Below, one piece after another: positions 1 through 10,459 of a DNA stretch of 64,000 bases. Each line of letters begins with the position of its first letter. Positions within the stretch are counted from its first letter, which is position 1. Made by a program: the position numbers and the translations under genes. The notes under the pieces were generated by a model. The model saw only the letters and a program-made list of their open reading frames with translations, was not told the origin of the DNA and made no database searches. The stretch covers positions 80,311 to 144,310 of the forward strand of contig NZ_QSQT01000007.1 in assembly GCF_003437535.1 (NCBI RefSeq), in the 5' to 3' direction. Source of the DNA: Phocaeicola plebeius. GTDB lineage: Bacteria > Bacteroidota > Bacteroidia > Bacteroidales > Bacteroidaceae.

Positions 1-146
1 GCTTCATTGTATCCCACAATTTTAGGAGTCGGTGTACCGATATAGAGCAACTCGTCTTCCGGAAGATGCTTGGTTGTGGAACATCCGGTTATGATAAATA
101 ACAGAAGTCCTGTCAGTAACAGTTTATTTATTCTTCTCTTCCTCAT
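1..146 (-). CDS. tamL: TamL-type outer-membrane lipoprotein of the BamA/TamA family (N-terminal fragment)
   Basis: Only the first 48 codons are present; the rest lies left of the window. The start is the ATG at 146, overlapping the end of tamB by 23 bases. The reading begins MRKRRINKLLLTGLLL and continues to a lipobox ending I-T-G-C at residue 22, followed by STTKHLPEDELLYIG. In Bacteroidetes a lipoprotein form of TamA (TamL) is encoded next to tamB and works with it in outer-membrane protein or lipid assembly. The family call rests mainly on the lipobox, the residues after it and the overlap with tamB, because the barrel is not visible. Confidence 0.72.
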   Translation of the reverse strand, partial: MRKRRINKLLLTGLLLFIITGCSTTKHLPEDELLYIGTPTPKIVGYNE

Positions 147-3100
147 TTTCATCTTCTTCTTTTTTTTCGACTTCAGGCTGTGGTTTTTTCTTCTTTCTGA
201 AAATAAACAGTTCGCCCACTTTACTAACTTTCTTGCGCAGTACAATACCGGCTCCGGTTTCTATTACTTCTCCATCGAGCACACTTTCGTAGTTCTTATC
301 ATGGAAAAGCTTGACGTAGCGAGTACCACTGTTGTCCAGACGATATTCTAATGAGATATTATCAATGAATGACTCGTCCTGCTGCACATTATTGCCGGTG
401 GATACTTTTCCACCAATTACCACTCGGATACGGTTGTTCCAGAATCTCTTGGCAAACTGGAAGTTATAATCCGTAGATGTCTGTCCGGTTTCTTCTCCAT
501 TATTGGTTTCTATACCGAAATTCACATCAATGGTCTTGAGGGCACTTCCAGCCACTTTGGAAATCTGGTCTTGCAAGAAAGAGTTCATGACACTGCTTCC
601 ACCACCTCCCAGTGTACTACCTTCCGTCAGGTACATACCTGTTACCAGCATGGTTACAGCCACCTTGTTCTTTTCTTCAGCCGACATGGAAGCCAATTCA
701 TTTTGCATGGTACCGTCATCCGGAGCATCAATGATAAAGGTAAATCCTAAATTCTCCAGTGTATTGGTGATGTTGACACCTACATCGAAGTTGACCATGC
801 GCGATGCCTGCCCTTCTTGTGCTACTGAAGAACGTATTCTTTCCGTCGCTTTTATACTCATGAGAGGGTTCATCGCATTTCCATTCCACTGTATGTAACT
901 TCCGCTTTGAATATGGAAGGTCTTTAACTGGATAATTGGGAGCTGGTATTTCATTTCACCGCTTAGAAGAGAATACCTTCCGTTCAGAATGATGTTTCCT
1001 TCCGGAGTATATTGGAAAGACAAGTCGCCACCTCCTTCAAAGTACATGTAGTTGCTTCCTTTTTCATCCATATTGACACGGCACTGTACCCCTTCGTCTA
1101 TGTGTAAGGTCATCAGCATGTCGATACCTCCTAGTGAGAGGGCTGGAAGAACCCTTCTTTGTGCAGAAGTCGTATCGCTGAAGTTGGTGAAGGTTACTGT
1201 TTCTTCCAGACGGTCTTCTACGGTCAGCGGAGAATCCTGTAGGATATAGGTAAAGTTACTGTTACCCAAAATATTCATGTTACCGCGTATATTCATGTTA
1301 TCGGGTGTACCTTTAAGAGTAGAGTGGAAATCCACGTACAACTTCCCATATACGAGCGACTGTTTGGTCTGCTTGGCATTCAGCAATTCAAAATTGTTGG
1401 CATCCATCTTCAGGTTCATTTTCATCTGACTGAAATCTGCCATGTCCACATCCCCGTCAATGGTGAACGGAGTTTTCCCTTTGGTGAAGATCTTGAAACG
1501 GTTGAATGTAAGCTTGCTGTCCTTGATTTCCACCGGTTTGTTATCAAATCGGAGGTTCAGAGATGCTTGCGGTACGTATACATTTACGCTATCCAGGTTA
1601 ATTTTTCCGTTCATGAGCGGTTGGGAAGCATTGCCGGACATTTGCATGGTACCGTCAATATCTCCACTCAGCATAGCCATCTTACCCGGAATAAAAGAGT
1701 TTGCTATTTCCAGCGGGAAGTGATGCAATGCCATACGTGCATCTATCCGATCCTCTTTTTGTTCTTTCTCTTCAGCCGGGAAGTATGAGCCTTCTATACT
1801 GATTACTTCCTTGTCATTCTGCATGATGAGGCCGTTGATATGCTGTTCACCGGTTTGTTTGGGAAGGTAGACCGCACTCAAAGCCCAGTCGCCCAAAGCT
1901 ATCCCGTTATATCTGAGCTGGTTGATGTTGTTCTCAAGAGAAATCTGATCCATGCCGTCTTCTGTCTGCACATAATGTGCTTCAGAGTTAATCACGCCCT
2001 CGATGTCTGGCATATACGGAATCACTCGTTTGAACTCTCCAATGTTAATCTGAGTCAGGGATAGAGTCAAATCTTGCTGTGCCGTAGAATCTGGAGTAGA
2101 ATAGAAACTCAGTCCGGTACGCAATTCATCGTAAATGGACAAATTGGCCATGATTCGTCCGTCATCTCTCAGATAGATATAATTATCCGGATTAACCGTA
2201 AACTTACGGTACACTAAGATAGGGTCAAATGGGGTGATGTGGAGACTGATTCCGCCTTTTTGCAGGCCAGCCACCATACCTATATTTACTCCACATTCTT
2301 TTTTACCGTTCAGATATTCAATAGTAGCATTAGCTTTGTCAGCTCCTATATCTCCATTCAGTGTAATATCGAAAGCTTCTTGGAACGGTTTGTCATTGGC
2401 TATGACTCCACTGTTAAACAAAATCTTATCAGGCTGTTGGGTGGCATTGAAATAGATGGTGTCAAGCGCTAGACTATCTGTCTTTAATCCATAAAGATTC
2501 ATCGACGCATTCAATCCTTCTGCAGGGGAGGTGCGTATATTCACATTCATGCGGTTAAAGTTTATCTTTTTGATGGCCAGTGTATTGGAAATGGGGTTGT
2601 CCTTTCCTGCAAAGATTCTGAACTGGGTTTCTGGCCACAGCTCACGAAGGGCAACCTGATCAATTGATTTCTGCTTCCATTGTGCGCTCAGTGCATTCGT
2701 CAGTTTGGTTATCTGATTACCTAACTCATCAATACCTCCTCGGCTTCTGAATAGAAACGTCAGGTCACCCGCATTTGCGTAGCTCCTGATAGAATCGCGT
2801 GCAGTGCTGAAGCCGAAATGTATATCTTTCGTCTTAAATGTCTTTTTTTCAGTGATTAAATTTATGTCTTTTACAGATAAACGGATACCGTGACTTTTTT
2901 TCATGTCCGTTCTCATGTGAATGTCGATATTTTCGGTAGTCCTTAACGGAGAACTGAGCAATCCCATTCCGTATAAATCAAGATTCTTCACTTGAACCAA
3001 CATATCCGCAGCAATTGCAGAAGGGTGTAGGGATGCATCTAACTGCGATGAGATATTCATCAGGTTGTCATTCACATCCAAGTTGAGGTTCGCTTTTGAT

Positions 3101-4743
3101 TCTTTCAGGGCTGCATTAAGCTGTACGCCAGAGAAGACACGGGTTCCCCATTGAAGGTGGTTGAGTGCGGCATTGGCTGTTAATGTAGTTCGTTTGGAAA
3201 AAATATCTGTTCCTGCTCCTTCAAGTTGCATACCAGCAGAGAGATAAAACAACGAATCAGCTGGCAGGAAATCATGCAGGTTTAGCTCACTGATTTGCAT
3301 ATCTGCCTTATAAGCTTCTTTAAGGAGGTTGTATTCCGCATTTAGCTGTACTTTTCCTTCATTCTGGCTTAAGGTAGTTTCGGTAAACAAATCGTTACCT
3401 TTCATACCGGCCTTTCCATGAATATTCATTCCTGACGGAATAACTACTCCGTCGGTCAGGCTACTCAGAAAATCCATTTTATAGAAATCCGAGTTCAGGT
3501 TGATCACTCCCTCTCTGGAAAGACTGTCGAGCACATTTTTTACCGTTCCGTCCATTTCCATACGGAAACAATCGGGAATTTTAACCTGGCAAGTAGTCAG
3601 TTTCAGGTCACTCAGACTTCCATCTACCCCGATACGAACTTGTAATGGAGCTGCAGGGAAGAATTGAATAAATTCTTGTGGCATGTCTGGAATCAGTTTG
3701 AACAAATCAGCTTTACCGATTTCAGCCATGAACTGACCGTTCAATACGCCGTCCTGATTCTGTTCGGTGACCGACCAGTCTATCGTAGCCTTGAGAGCCA
3801 GAAAAGAATTTGCAGTTTTGATTTGTAAAGAAGGTACACGTATGGCTTTCTCATCTGCCTGTAATTGCCCCTCAGTCGATTTGATTTCCAGTCCCGAACG
3901 CTCTTTCAGCTCGAACTGATGCAGTAATGCCCGGATGTTATTCCCCTGATAATATAAAGAATCCATCTGTAAATTGATGTCGGTCACTGCAATATGTGAC
4001 GGATCCAATCCCTTCTCTATAGGAGGTGTATTCCCTGAGTTATAGTATAATCCACTCTGTAAAAGCTTAAATTCTTTAGCGGAATAAGCCGCTTTATGCA
4101 AGTCAACCAGTCCGTCTCTTAAAGAAGCATTCCCGACTTTAAGCCCTAAGTTCATGGAGTCAAGTGGCATATCCATCTGAAAGTCCACATTTGCCAAATC
4201 AATCTTTTCTAATTTAAACTTCCAGAATGTAGGTGCACTTTGGGTGGTATCTTGTGCGGTTGTATCTGCCAGGCATAGTTTCAGATTGGCATCTTTTAGT
4301 GTGAGCTCGTTGAGCACAGCTGTTTCCGGCGTCAAGGCTACTCCATGCGATTTCAAGAAAAGTTCTCCCAGGTTTCCCTGCAAGGACATTCCTTCAATCA
4401 GGTCGACCGTATTGACTGAAGCGTTTTTCAGTTCCACTCCATCAATCTCTATCTGCTTCTTTACCAGAGGGAGTAATTGAATTTTTACGGTTAGTTTTTC
4501 CACATTCAGGAGCGTATCCTGAGGGTTGGTAACCGTGGTTTCATGGACTACTAAATTTAGCGGAAAAGAAAGCGAAATTCGTTGTATATGAATGTTCATC
4601 CCCGTAGCTTGCGAAGCGTATGATGTCGCCTTATCCACAATAAAATTCTGGATAGCAGGTATATAGATTAATATACACAAGACTATAAAAAGGATAAATG
4701 GACTTGCTAATACAATTCCTCCCCATTTTATATATTTTTTCAT
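124..4743 (-). CDS. tamB: TamB-family translocation and assembly module protein
   Basis: A very large protein of about 1540 residues with one N-terminal membrane helix (roughly residues 8-35) and then a long beta-rich periplasmic region. The C-terminal part, about residues 1150-1500, has the TamB/DUF490 pattern, including the stretch around GRYSLLSGEMKYQLP. TamB proteins span the periplasm and help insert outer-membrane proteins or move lipids, together with a TamA/TamL barrel. That partner follows here with a 23-base overlap, so the two genes form one operon. I prefer the ATG at 4743 (MKKYIKWG), which starts like family members I know; an in-frame ATG at 4758 would add five residues. The C-terminal tail is rich in Glu and Lys. 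No defect is seen. Confidence 0.85.
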   Translation of the reverse strand: MKKYIKWGGIVLASPFILFIVLCILIYIPAIQNFIVDKATSYASQATGMNIHIQRISLSFPLNLVVHETTVTNPQDTLLNVEKLTVKIQLLPLVKKQIEIDGVELKNASVNTVDLIEGMSLQGNLGELFLKSHGVALTPETAVLNELTLKDANLKLCLADTTAQDTTQSAPTFWKFKLEKIDLANVDFQMDMPLDSMNLGLKVGNASLRDGLVDLHKAAYSAKEFKLLQSGLYYNSGNTPPIEKGLDPSHIAVTDINLQMDSLYYQGNNIRALLHQFELKERSGLEIKSTEGQLQADEKAIRVPSLQIKTANSFLALKATIDWSVTEQNQDGVLNGQFMAEIGKADLFKLIPDMPQEFIQFFPAAPLQVRIGVDGSLSDLKLTTCQVKIPDCFRMEMDGTVKNVLDSLSREGVINLNSDFYKMDFLSSLTDGVVIPSGMNIHGKAGMKGNDLFTETTLSQNEGKVQLNAEYNLLKEAYKADMQISELNLHDFLPADSLFYLSAGMQLEGAGTDIFSKRTTLTANAALNHLQWGTRVFSGVQLNAALKESKANLNLDVNDNLMNISSQLDASLHPSAIAADMLVQVKNLDLYGMGLLSSPLRTTENIDIHMRTDMKKSHGIRLSVKDINLITEKKTFKTKDIHFGFSTARDSIRSYANAGDLTFLFRSRGGIDELGNQITKLTNALSAQWKQKSIDQVALRELWPETQFRIFAGKDNPISNTLAIKKINFNRMNVNIRTSPAEGLNASMNLYGLKTDSLALDTIYFNATQQPDKILFNSGVIANDKPFQEAFDITLNGDIGADKANATIEYLNGKKECGVNIGMVAGLQKGGISLHITPFDPILVYRKFTVNPDNYIYLRDDGRIMANLSIYDELRTGLSFYSTPDSTAQQDLTLSLTQINIGEFKRVIPYMPDIEGVINSEAHYVQTEDGMDQISLENNINQLRYNGIALGDWALSAVYLPKQTGEQHINGLIMQNDKEVISIEGSYFPAEEKEQKEDRIDARMALHHFPLEIANSFIPGKMAMLSGDIDGTMQMSGNASQPLMNGKINLDSVNVYVPQASLNLRFDNKPVEIKDSKLTFNRFKIFTKGKTPFTIDGDVDMADFSQMKMNLKMDANNFELLNAKQTKQSLVYGKLYVDFHSTLKGTPDNMNIRGNMNILGNSNFTYILQDSPLTVEDRLEETVTFTNFSDTTSAQRRVLPALSLGGIDMLMTLHIDEGVQCRVNMDEKGSNYMYFEGGGDLSFQYTPEGNIILNGRYSLLSGEMKYQLPIIQLKTFHIQSGSYIQWNGNAMNPLMSIKATERIRSSVAQEGQASRMVNFDVGVNITNTLENLGFTFIIDAPDDGTMQNELASMSAEEKNKVAVTMLVTGMYLTEGSTLGGGGSSVMNSFLQDQISKVAGSALKTIDVNFGIETNNGEETGQTSTDYNFQFAKRFWNNRIRVVIGGKVSTGNNVQQDESFIDNISLEYRLDNSGTRYVKLFHDKNYESVLDGEVIETGAGIVLRKKVSKVGELFIFRKKKKPQPEVEKKEEDENEEEKNK

Positions 4744-4838
4744 ATACAGTTTAATCATTAGTTATGCGAATATATAAAAAAGAACCCAAAAGTGATACAT
4801 TTTGTTTATGACAATGAGTTGAAATCACATTATTTGTT

Positions 4839-4846
4839 TACCTTTG
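4839..4846 (+). promoter_or_regulatory. -7 promoter box (TACCTTTG) for the nucleotidyltransferase gene
   Basis: TACCTTTG matches the Bacteroidetes -7 consensus TAnnTTTG. A TTG element about 17 bases upstream (4819-4821) could serve as the -33 box. It lies 27 bases before the ATG at 4874, in the gap between divergent genes. Confidence 0.5.
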
Positions 4847-4873
4847 CGTAGTTACTAATTTTAATACAATTCT

Positions 4874-5779
4874 ATGAAACCAACTTTATTTGTACTGGCT
4901 GCCGGTATGGGGAGTCGTTACGGTGGCTTAAAACAGCTTGATGGACTGGGTCCTAACGGTGAAACAATCATGGATTATTCAATTTTTGATGCTATCCGTG
5001 GTGGTTTCGGGAAATTGGTTTTCGTAATCCGTCGTGATTTTGAAAAAGATTTCCGTGAAAAGATTGTAAGCAAATATGAAAATCATATTCCTGTAGAAGT
5101 TGTGTTCCAGGATTTGAACGACCTGCCTGCTGGCTTTACTTGTCCGGAAGGCCGTGTTAAACCTTGGGGAACAAACCATGCAGTGTTGATGGGTAAGAAT
5201 GTAATTAAAGAACCATTTGCCGTAATCAATGCTGACGACTTCTATGGACGTGACAGTTTTGCCGTATTGGGTAAATACTTGTCAGAATTGCCGGAAGGTG
5301 CAAAGAACGACTACAGCATGGTAGGTTTTCGTGTAGGAAACACTTTGTCAGAAAGTGGAACGGTAGCTCGTGGTGTATGTGCAACTGATGAAAATGCTCA
5401 TCTGACAACAGTCGTTGAACGTACTGAAATTATGCGTGTAGACGGTGTAGTTTCTTATAAGGATGAAAATGGCGAATGGGTTGGTATTGAAGATAATACT
5501 CCTGTTTCAATGAATATGTGGGGATTCACTCCTGATTATTTCCAATATTCAGAAGAATATTTCGCTGAATTCCTGAAAGAAAATATCAGCAACTTGAAAT
5601 GTGAATATTTCATTCCGTTGATGGTGAACAAGCTGATTAATGAAGGAACTGCTACTGTAAAAGTACTGGATACTACTTCTAAGTGGTTTGGTGTGACATA
5701 CGCTGCTGACCGTCAGAGTGTAGTTGACAAGATTCAGGCTTTGGTAGATGCTGGTGAATATCCTGCTAAATTGTTCTGA
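4874..5779 (+). CDS. Sugar-phosphate nucleotidyltransferase family protein
   Basis: A 301-residue NTP-transferase of the Rossmann-like type. Residues 8-18 form the nucleotide-binding loop LAAGMGSRYGG, and NADD around residues 119-122 is the likely metal-binding motif after the nucleotide-binding core. The family joins a nucleoside triphosphate to a sugar phosphate or similar alcohol phosphate to make activated precursors for envelope polysaccharides. The substrate cannot be told from sequence. It is transcribed alone, with its own promoter upstream and a hairpin terminator at 5814-5846. The length is normal for the family and no motif is missing. Confidence 0.8.
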   Translation: MKPTLFVLAAGMGSRYGGLKQLDGLGPNGETIMDYSIFDAIRGGFGKLVFVIRRDFEKDFREKIVSKYENHIPVEVVFQDLNDLPAGFTCPEGRVKPWGTNHAVLMGKNVIKEPFAVINADDFYGRDSFAVLGKYLSELPEGAKNDYSMVGFRVGNTLSESGTVARGVCATDENAHLTTVVERTEIMRVDGVVSYKDENGEWVGIEDNTPVSMNMWGFTPDYFQYSEEYFAEFLKENISNLKCEYFIPLMVNKLINEGTATVKVLDTTSKWFGVTYAADRQSVVDKIQALVDAGEYPAKLF

Positions 5780-5813
5780 TTAGAAACAGATTATAATACT
5801 TAGTATAATGAAG

Positions 5814-5846
5814 ACCGGGATTACAGAAATGTGATTCCGGTTTTTT
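5814..5846 (+). terminator. Rho-independent terminator after the nucleotidyltransferase
   Basis: A stem formed by ACCGGGATTAC and GTGATTCCGGT (with G-U pairs) is followed directly by a run of six T. It starts 34 bases after the stop codon. Confidence 0.75.
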
Positions 5847-5920
5847 GCGTGTTATATGATGCATTAGAATTGTGAGTAAGTTATGGTATGGTTATGAATA
5901 AAAGTTTGTCGACGGGAAAA

Positions 5921-5966
5921 TAAAAAACTACCCAAGAATGTGCAGAATACGCAAACTTGGGTAGTT
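5921..5966 (-). terminator. Terminator of the left SusC/SusD operon
   Basis: The arms AACTACCCAAG and CTTGGGTAGTT form an 11-bp perfect stem. On the minus strand it is followed by a T-rich tail. It lies 33 bases past the SusD stop. Stem and loop resemble the terminator at 16875-16919 that follows the middle SusC/SusD pair. Confidence 0.75.
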
Positions 5967-5998
5967 CTATTTCTTCTTAAAAAGATGGAAGGGAAGGT

Positions 5999-7465
5999 TT
6001 ATTTACCGCCGTTTATCCATGTCTTTTCAGAGTAGATATAATATCCATCTCCATAAACACTGCTGATATTAGGATTACTTAATACGCTACTATTTCCGTA
6101 TGGTAAACGTTCTGGGAATCGGTTGACTCCTCCTTGAGTGTTATACGGATTTGTCAAGACAATATAATTTTCACCCATTGCTTTTACACGGCGTAAATCA
6201 TTATAAGTTTCCACTTGCTCATCTACGCTTTGAGCGATATATTTCTGTTCGAATACCTTTTGAAGTGTTGGTGTTCCTAATGAGCTGGCGTAAGCGCTGG
6301 CATCTGTATCATCATCAAACCAACCCATAATTTCACTTACAGAAGCTGCAACAGCCTTTTGGAATTCGGTAGTGGCGTCTTCATTAAGACGTAATTTAAC
6401 TTCTGAAAGAATAAAATATAATTCAGAAACGCTGAACATGTGAATAGGCTGTGAGCCTAAGTCGTACCATGCGGGATAGGCAAGACTTCCATCGGCAACC
6501 TGCGCGATTTCTTCATCTCCAGGTTGATATGACCCTCCTTCTGACTTATCTGTTTTATAAATGTAATAAGGTAAACGAGGATCATCTGTTCCCATCAGAT
6601 TTGTTACAGTCTTGGAAGAAGCTGTATATTCTCTACTCCATATATATGCACTCCAAGGATTGTCACAAGTAACTCCATTGAATTCTTTAATCAAAAAACC
6701 TTTAAAGTTCAATTCTACTGCTTTTTCTGCGGCTTTCTTCACTTCTGTCAATAATGCTGTTTTATCTTCTGTAACAGCTAATTGATGCAATAAATAGCGA
6801 GCTTTCAAAGCGTAAGCTGTAGCCATCCACTGTTCATTATCATTTCCAAAAGCAATATCCTGATTTCCGGCAGACTCTAAATCTTTACCTTTTTCAAGAT
6901 TCTTTATAGCATCTTCAAGGGTATTTAATATACCTGTATAAACATCTTTCTGTGCATCCAGTTTGGGTTGAAGGTTTTCTTGGCCCTGTAATGCTTCGCT
7001 ATATGGAATATCTCCATGCATATCTGTCAATATTCCAAAATTCAAAGCTTCCAAAGTTTGTGCCATACCCAATAAGTCATATTTTTCGGCGTTACCTTGG
7101 GTTCCCGTCGTGATTTTTTCAATCATTTGGCGGATGTTCATAAGATTTCCATAGGTTGCATTCCATACGTTATTGAAAGTCGTAGATGCTGCCCATTCCG
7201 CAGAGTTACGTAACTCTGCTCTCATTAACTGGTTATTTCCAACTCCAATTTCTTGTTCGGTAAGAGAGGAAAGATAAAAAGCATAGTCTCCTGATACTGT
7301 ACTGAAACCTGTAGCCATAATTGCATCTGTCAGCTGAAGTGCGGCTGATACATTTTCAGGAGAAGGATGTTGGTTATCCTTATTGATGTCATCCATTATA
7401 TCCTCGGTACAAGATGTGAGTCCGAGAAATGCAATAGATAAAACGGATAATATATATTTCTTCAT
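5999..7465 (-). CDS. SusD-like outer-membrane lipoprotein (SusD-like_2 type), partner of the left SusC body
   Basis: A 488-residue lipoprotein with signal peptide and lipobox L-T-S-C (Cys19). The sequence after it (TEDIMDDINKDNQHPSPENVSA) and the later pattern AQTLEALNFGILTDMHGDIPYSEA fit the SusD-like_2 group rather than the classic RagB/SusD group. SusD-like proteins cap a SusC barrel at the cell surface and capture the ligand. The gene lies 18 bases after the left SusC body and ends at a strong terminator, so it can be transcribed only when that body has received the promoter. In the arrangement shown it is probably silent. Confidence 0.87.
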   Translation of the reverse strand: MKKYILSVLSIAFLGLTSCTEDIMDDINKDNQHPSPENVSAALQLTDAIMATGFSTVSGDYAFYLSSLTEQEIGVGNNQLMRAELRNSAEWAASTTFNNVWNATYGNLMNIRQMIEKITTGTQGNAEKYDLLGMAQTLEALNFGILTDMHGDIPYSEALQGQENLQPKLDAQKDVYTGILNTLEDAIKNLEKGKDLESAGNQDIAFGNDNEQWMATAYALKARYLLHQLAVTEDKTALLTEVKKAAEKAVELNFKGFLIKEFNGVTCDNPWSAYIWSREYTASSKTVTNLMGTDDPRLPYYIYKTDKSEGGSYQPGDEEIAQVADGSLAYPAWYDLGSQPIHMFSVSELYFILSEVKLRLNEDATTEFQKAVAASVSEIMGWFDDDTDASAYASSLGTPTLQKVFEQKYIAQSVDEQVETYNDLRRVKAMGENYIVLTNPYNTQGGVNRFPERLPYGNSSVLSNPNISSVYGDGYYIYSEKTWINGGK

Positions 7466-7483
7466 ATTTGAATCGTATTTATT

Positions 7484-10444
7484 TTAGAATTTAATAGTAA
7501 GTCCACCACCAAAGCTTGAAGTATTAGGAACAGAGAAGCGTTCAAAATATCCACTCATGTTATTGTTACCCTGTGATGATTCCGGGTCAAAATTCGGCAG
7601 ATTAGCCCAGATTAAGATATTACGAGCAAATCCATATACAGAAATGTCGAAAATTCCCATCTTTGGTAATTGGTATGTCAGTGTTACATCGCGCAATTTT
7701 ACGAAGCTAGTATCATAAATACCAGATTCAGAAATGTTGTAATATTCCTGATAATAAGCTTGCTTGCTAACTTCAACCGTGTTCTTTTCTCCTGTAGCTT
7801 CATCAATACCTTCTGCTACCATTGTTCCTTCATGGTATGGAAGAGATTCTTTTGTTGCACCGAAATAGTTTAATGTCATGTTTGTACCATGATACATTTT
7901 TCCACCTTGCTGCCAGCTCCATGTAGTAGCTAAAGAAAGACGTTTGTAGCGTCCACCAAAAGTGATACCAGTTGTGAAATCCGGTGAACAGTTACCTAAG
8001 TTCTGGCTATCTCCTGTTGCTTGTGGTAAGCCATTAAGCAATAACATGTTTCCTTCGCTATCACGCTTGAATGCAGCACCATAGATATTAGGATAAGTAC
8101 ATCCAGCCTGTGCTCTAACCTGCGGCTCAACAAATCCACCCAACATAATAGATTCTACACCCGGTGCAAGTTCAATAACCTTGTTGAGGATTCTGGTAAA
8201 GTTGATACCCAAATTCAAATCATAATCTTTACTTTGCAGAATAGCTGCATTGATAGAGAATTCATGTGCATGGGTACGCATCTTTCCGGCATTTGTCATC
8301 ATATATTGATAACCTATAGCACCATCTGTCGGTACAGAGAATATCTGATCTTTAACATTCTGTAAACTATAGGTATATTCCATTTTAATTCTGCTGTTGA
8401 ATAAATGCAAATCAATACCGGCTTCATAGTTTACTGTATTTTGCGGCTTAAGATTCTCATCATATACTACATAATATGGTACGTATGATGAAACACCACT
8501 TGGAAGCGGATAAGATACCGGAGTGTAGGCCAAGAAACCTCCTCCGTAAGAAGGTGTATAGTAGAAGTTGTTGTAATAAGTACCAGCTTGACCTACCTGT
8601 GCAAATGAGCCTCTTAATTTACCATAGTTGATTACACTGTTGCCTTCCAAGAATGGTAATTTAGTGAATTCCCATCCCAAAGAAACTGAAGGATAGAAGA
8701 AACTACGGCTTCCTCTAGGCATGGTAGATACGTAGTCATTACGTCCTGTAACAGTTAAATACAACTGGTCTTTCCAGGATGCAGACACACTTCCAAAGAA
8801 ACCTACAGTACGTTCTCTTCTTGTATATTCATTAGCACTGGCCAGGTTAGTCGCATTTCCAATGGTCGGGAATCCCGGGAAATTAAAATTGCTTGCATAA
8901 TAGTCCCAAGTACGAATGTTTTCGTCATTAAATTCATTACCTAAGATGATGTTCAATCCCCATTCGTCTTCATTACCAAATCGACCGTCGAAATTAATGG
9001 TAAACAAGTTGTTGAAAACATTGTGTTGTGAACCATAATTTTCAATTTCGCCACCGAGTAGGGCACTTGTTGTACCCATTTCTTTTACATCGGCATAATT
9101 AGAAGTCCAAATATCCAAACCTGCTTGTTCACGGAACTTCAAAGTAAATCCATCTCCCCAATTTAATTTTGGCTGATATTCAAGATATGCATTGCCAAAA
9201 ACACGGTTTGTGTGCTGCAAGTATTCATTATGATCAGCCCACCAATATGGGTTCACAAATGAAGTAGAACGGAAAAGTACTTGGTTCGTGATATCTCCAG
9301 GTGCGTGTGTCGGGATTCCTTTCAGATCATATTCAGCAGGAGCAGAATATACGACGTTCATTATACCATCATTAGCACCAGGAGCAGATGTAATTTTGGT
9401 TGATGAATAGTTTGCAGAAAAACCAGTATTCCATTCTTCATTGATTTTCCAGTCAACCAAACCTCTGGCTCCCCAACGATTCATACCTGTAGATGGGATG
9501 ATACCATTTTGATAAGAGTTGTTTAATCCAAATGAATAGTTTACCCCGTTGAGACTTTGTGATATATTTACATTTGTGTTTTCTGTAAATCCAGTACCTA
9601 AGAAATCACCTACGTTGTCATAAATTTGCGGAGTTGTCCAACCATCAAGACCAGCTTTTGCACGTTGAGTGTTATAATATTGACCTTCATGTTTACCAAA
9701 TTCTGCAGTATATTGGTTGTCTGTATTTCCACCATAAACAGGATCATTTGCCAAATCTGTGATTTTAGGTCCCCATGTGCTGGAAGATGAAGGATTGTAT
9801 GCGCTGATTTTATCGCCTTGTGCATATACTGTTTGACGTTCAAATTTTCTAGAAACACGCTGAGCACTCATGTTAGTAGAAATAGTAACACTTGGCTTAT
9901 TCAAGTTGTTTTTAGAACCGCGTTTTGTTGTAATTACAATGACACCATTAGATGCTCGAATACCATACAATGCAGAAGCAGCCTGTCCTTTGAGTACGTT
10001 AATGGTCTCAATATCTTCAGGGTTAATATCAATACTACGGTCTGCATAGTTTGCTCCTGTTACAGAACTACCGGTATCAAAGTCTGCTGATGTATTGATA
10101 GGCATACCATCAATTACATACAAAGGTTGGTTGTTTCCATCAAATGAACGGGCTCCACGAATGATGATTTGAGAAGAGGCACCCGGAGCACCAGACGATT
10201 GGCGTACTTCAACACCTGTCAGTTTACCTTGTATTGCATTAGCCAGTGATGTTGTACCACTTTTATTAAGTTGGTCAGATTTTAAATCTTGTGCAGCATA
10301 TCCTAACGCCTTACGATCGCGTTTAATACCCATTGCTGTCACAACAACTTCATCAAGCTGCTCAGCATCAGATTTTAATACTACATTTACAATTGGTTTA
10401 ACTTTCACTTCCTGCGACTGCATTCCGATGAAAGAAATGACCAA
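7484..10444 (-). CDS. Silent SusC/RagA-type TonB-dependent receptor body, 5' end missing (left cassette)
   Basis: About 986 residues of a SusC-type receptor: the tail of the N-terminal carboxypeptidase-regulatory-like domain, a TonB-box-like stretch (LDEVVVTAMG), the plug domain with GARSFDGNNQPLYVIDGMP, and a 22-strand barrel ending in GGGLTIKF. There is no signal peptide and no ATG. The open frame begins inside the shared 56-bp recombination block (10404-10459), and the first possible start is an unlikely TTG at 10444. No promoter is visible upstream, only a palindromic repeat and the recombinase gene. I read it as a stored cassette that becomes a full gene when inversion joins it to the promoter module at 12208-12476. 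The barrel itself looks intact. Confidence 0.88.
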   Translation of the reverse strand: MVISFIGMQSQEVKVKPIVNVVLKSDAEQLDEVVVTAMGIKRDRKALGYAAQDLKSDQLNKSGTTSLANAIQGKLTGVEVRQSSGAPGASSQIIIRGARSFDGNNQPLYVIDGMPINTSADFDTGSSVTGANYADRSIDINPEDIETINVLKGQAASALYGIRASNGVIVITTKRGSKNNLNKPSVTISTNMSAQRVSRKFERQTVYAQGDKISAYNPSSSSTWGPKITDLANDPVYGGNTDNQYTAEFGKHEGQYYNTQRAKAGLDGWTTPQIYDNVGDFLGTGFTENTNVNISQSLNGVNYSFGLNNSYQNGIIPSTGMNRWGARGLVDWKINEEWNTGFSANYSSTKITSAPGANDGIMNVVYSAPAEYDLKGIPTHAPGDITNQVLFRSTSFVNPYWWADHNEYLQHTNRVFGNAYLEYQPKLNWGDGFTLKFREQAGLDIWTSNYADVKEMGTTSALLGGEIENYGSQHNVFNNLFTINFDGRFGNEDEWGLNIILGNEFNDENIRTWDYYASNFNFPGFPTIGNATNLASANEYTRRERTVGFFGSVSASWKDQLYLTVTGRNDYVSTMPRGSRSFFYPSVSLGWEFTKLPFLEGNSVINYGKLRGSFAQVGQAGTYYNNFYYTPSYGGGFLAYTPVSYPLPSGVSSYVPYYVVYDENLKPQNTVNYEAGIDLHLFNSRIKMEYTYSLQNVKDQIFSVPTDGAIGYQYMMTNAGKMRTHAHEFSINAAILQSKDYDLNLGINFTRILNKVIELAPGVESIMLGGFVEPQVRAQAGCTYPNIYGAAFKRDSEGNMLLLNGLPQATGDSQNLGNCSPDFTTGITFGGRYKRLSLATTWSWQQGGKMYHGTNMTLNYFGATKESLPYHEGTMVAEGIDEATGEKNTVEVSKQAYYQEYYNISESGIYDTSFVKLRDVTLTYQLPKMGIFDISVYGFARNILIWANLPNFDPESSQGNNNMSGYFERFSVPNTSSFGGGLTIKF

Positions 10445-10459
10445 AGTTCCGGCGGAACT
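10404..10459 (-). repeat. Recombination site copy A of the SusC shufflon
   Basis: A 56-bp block identical to the blocks at 12477-12532 and 17300-17355, here in opposite orientation. It starts (on the minus strand) with A plus the palindrome GTTCCGCCGGAAC and codes for part of the SusC N-terminal domain. Sequence outside the block differs on the upstream side, as expected for a crossover site. Confidence 0.88.
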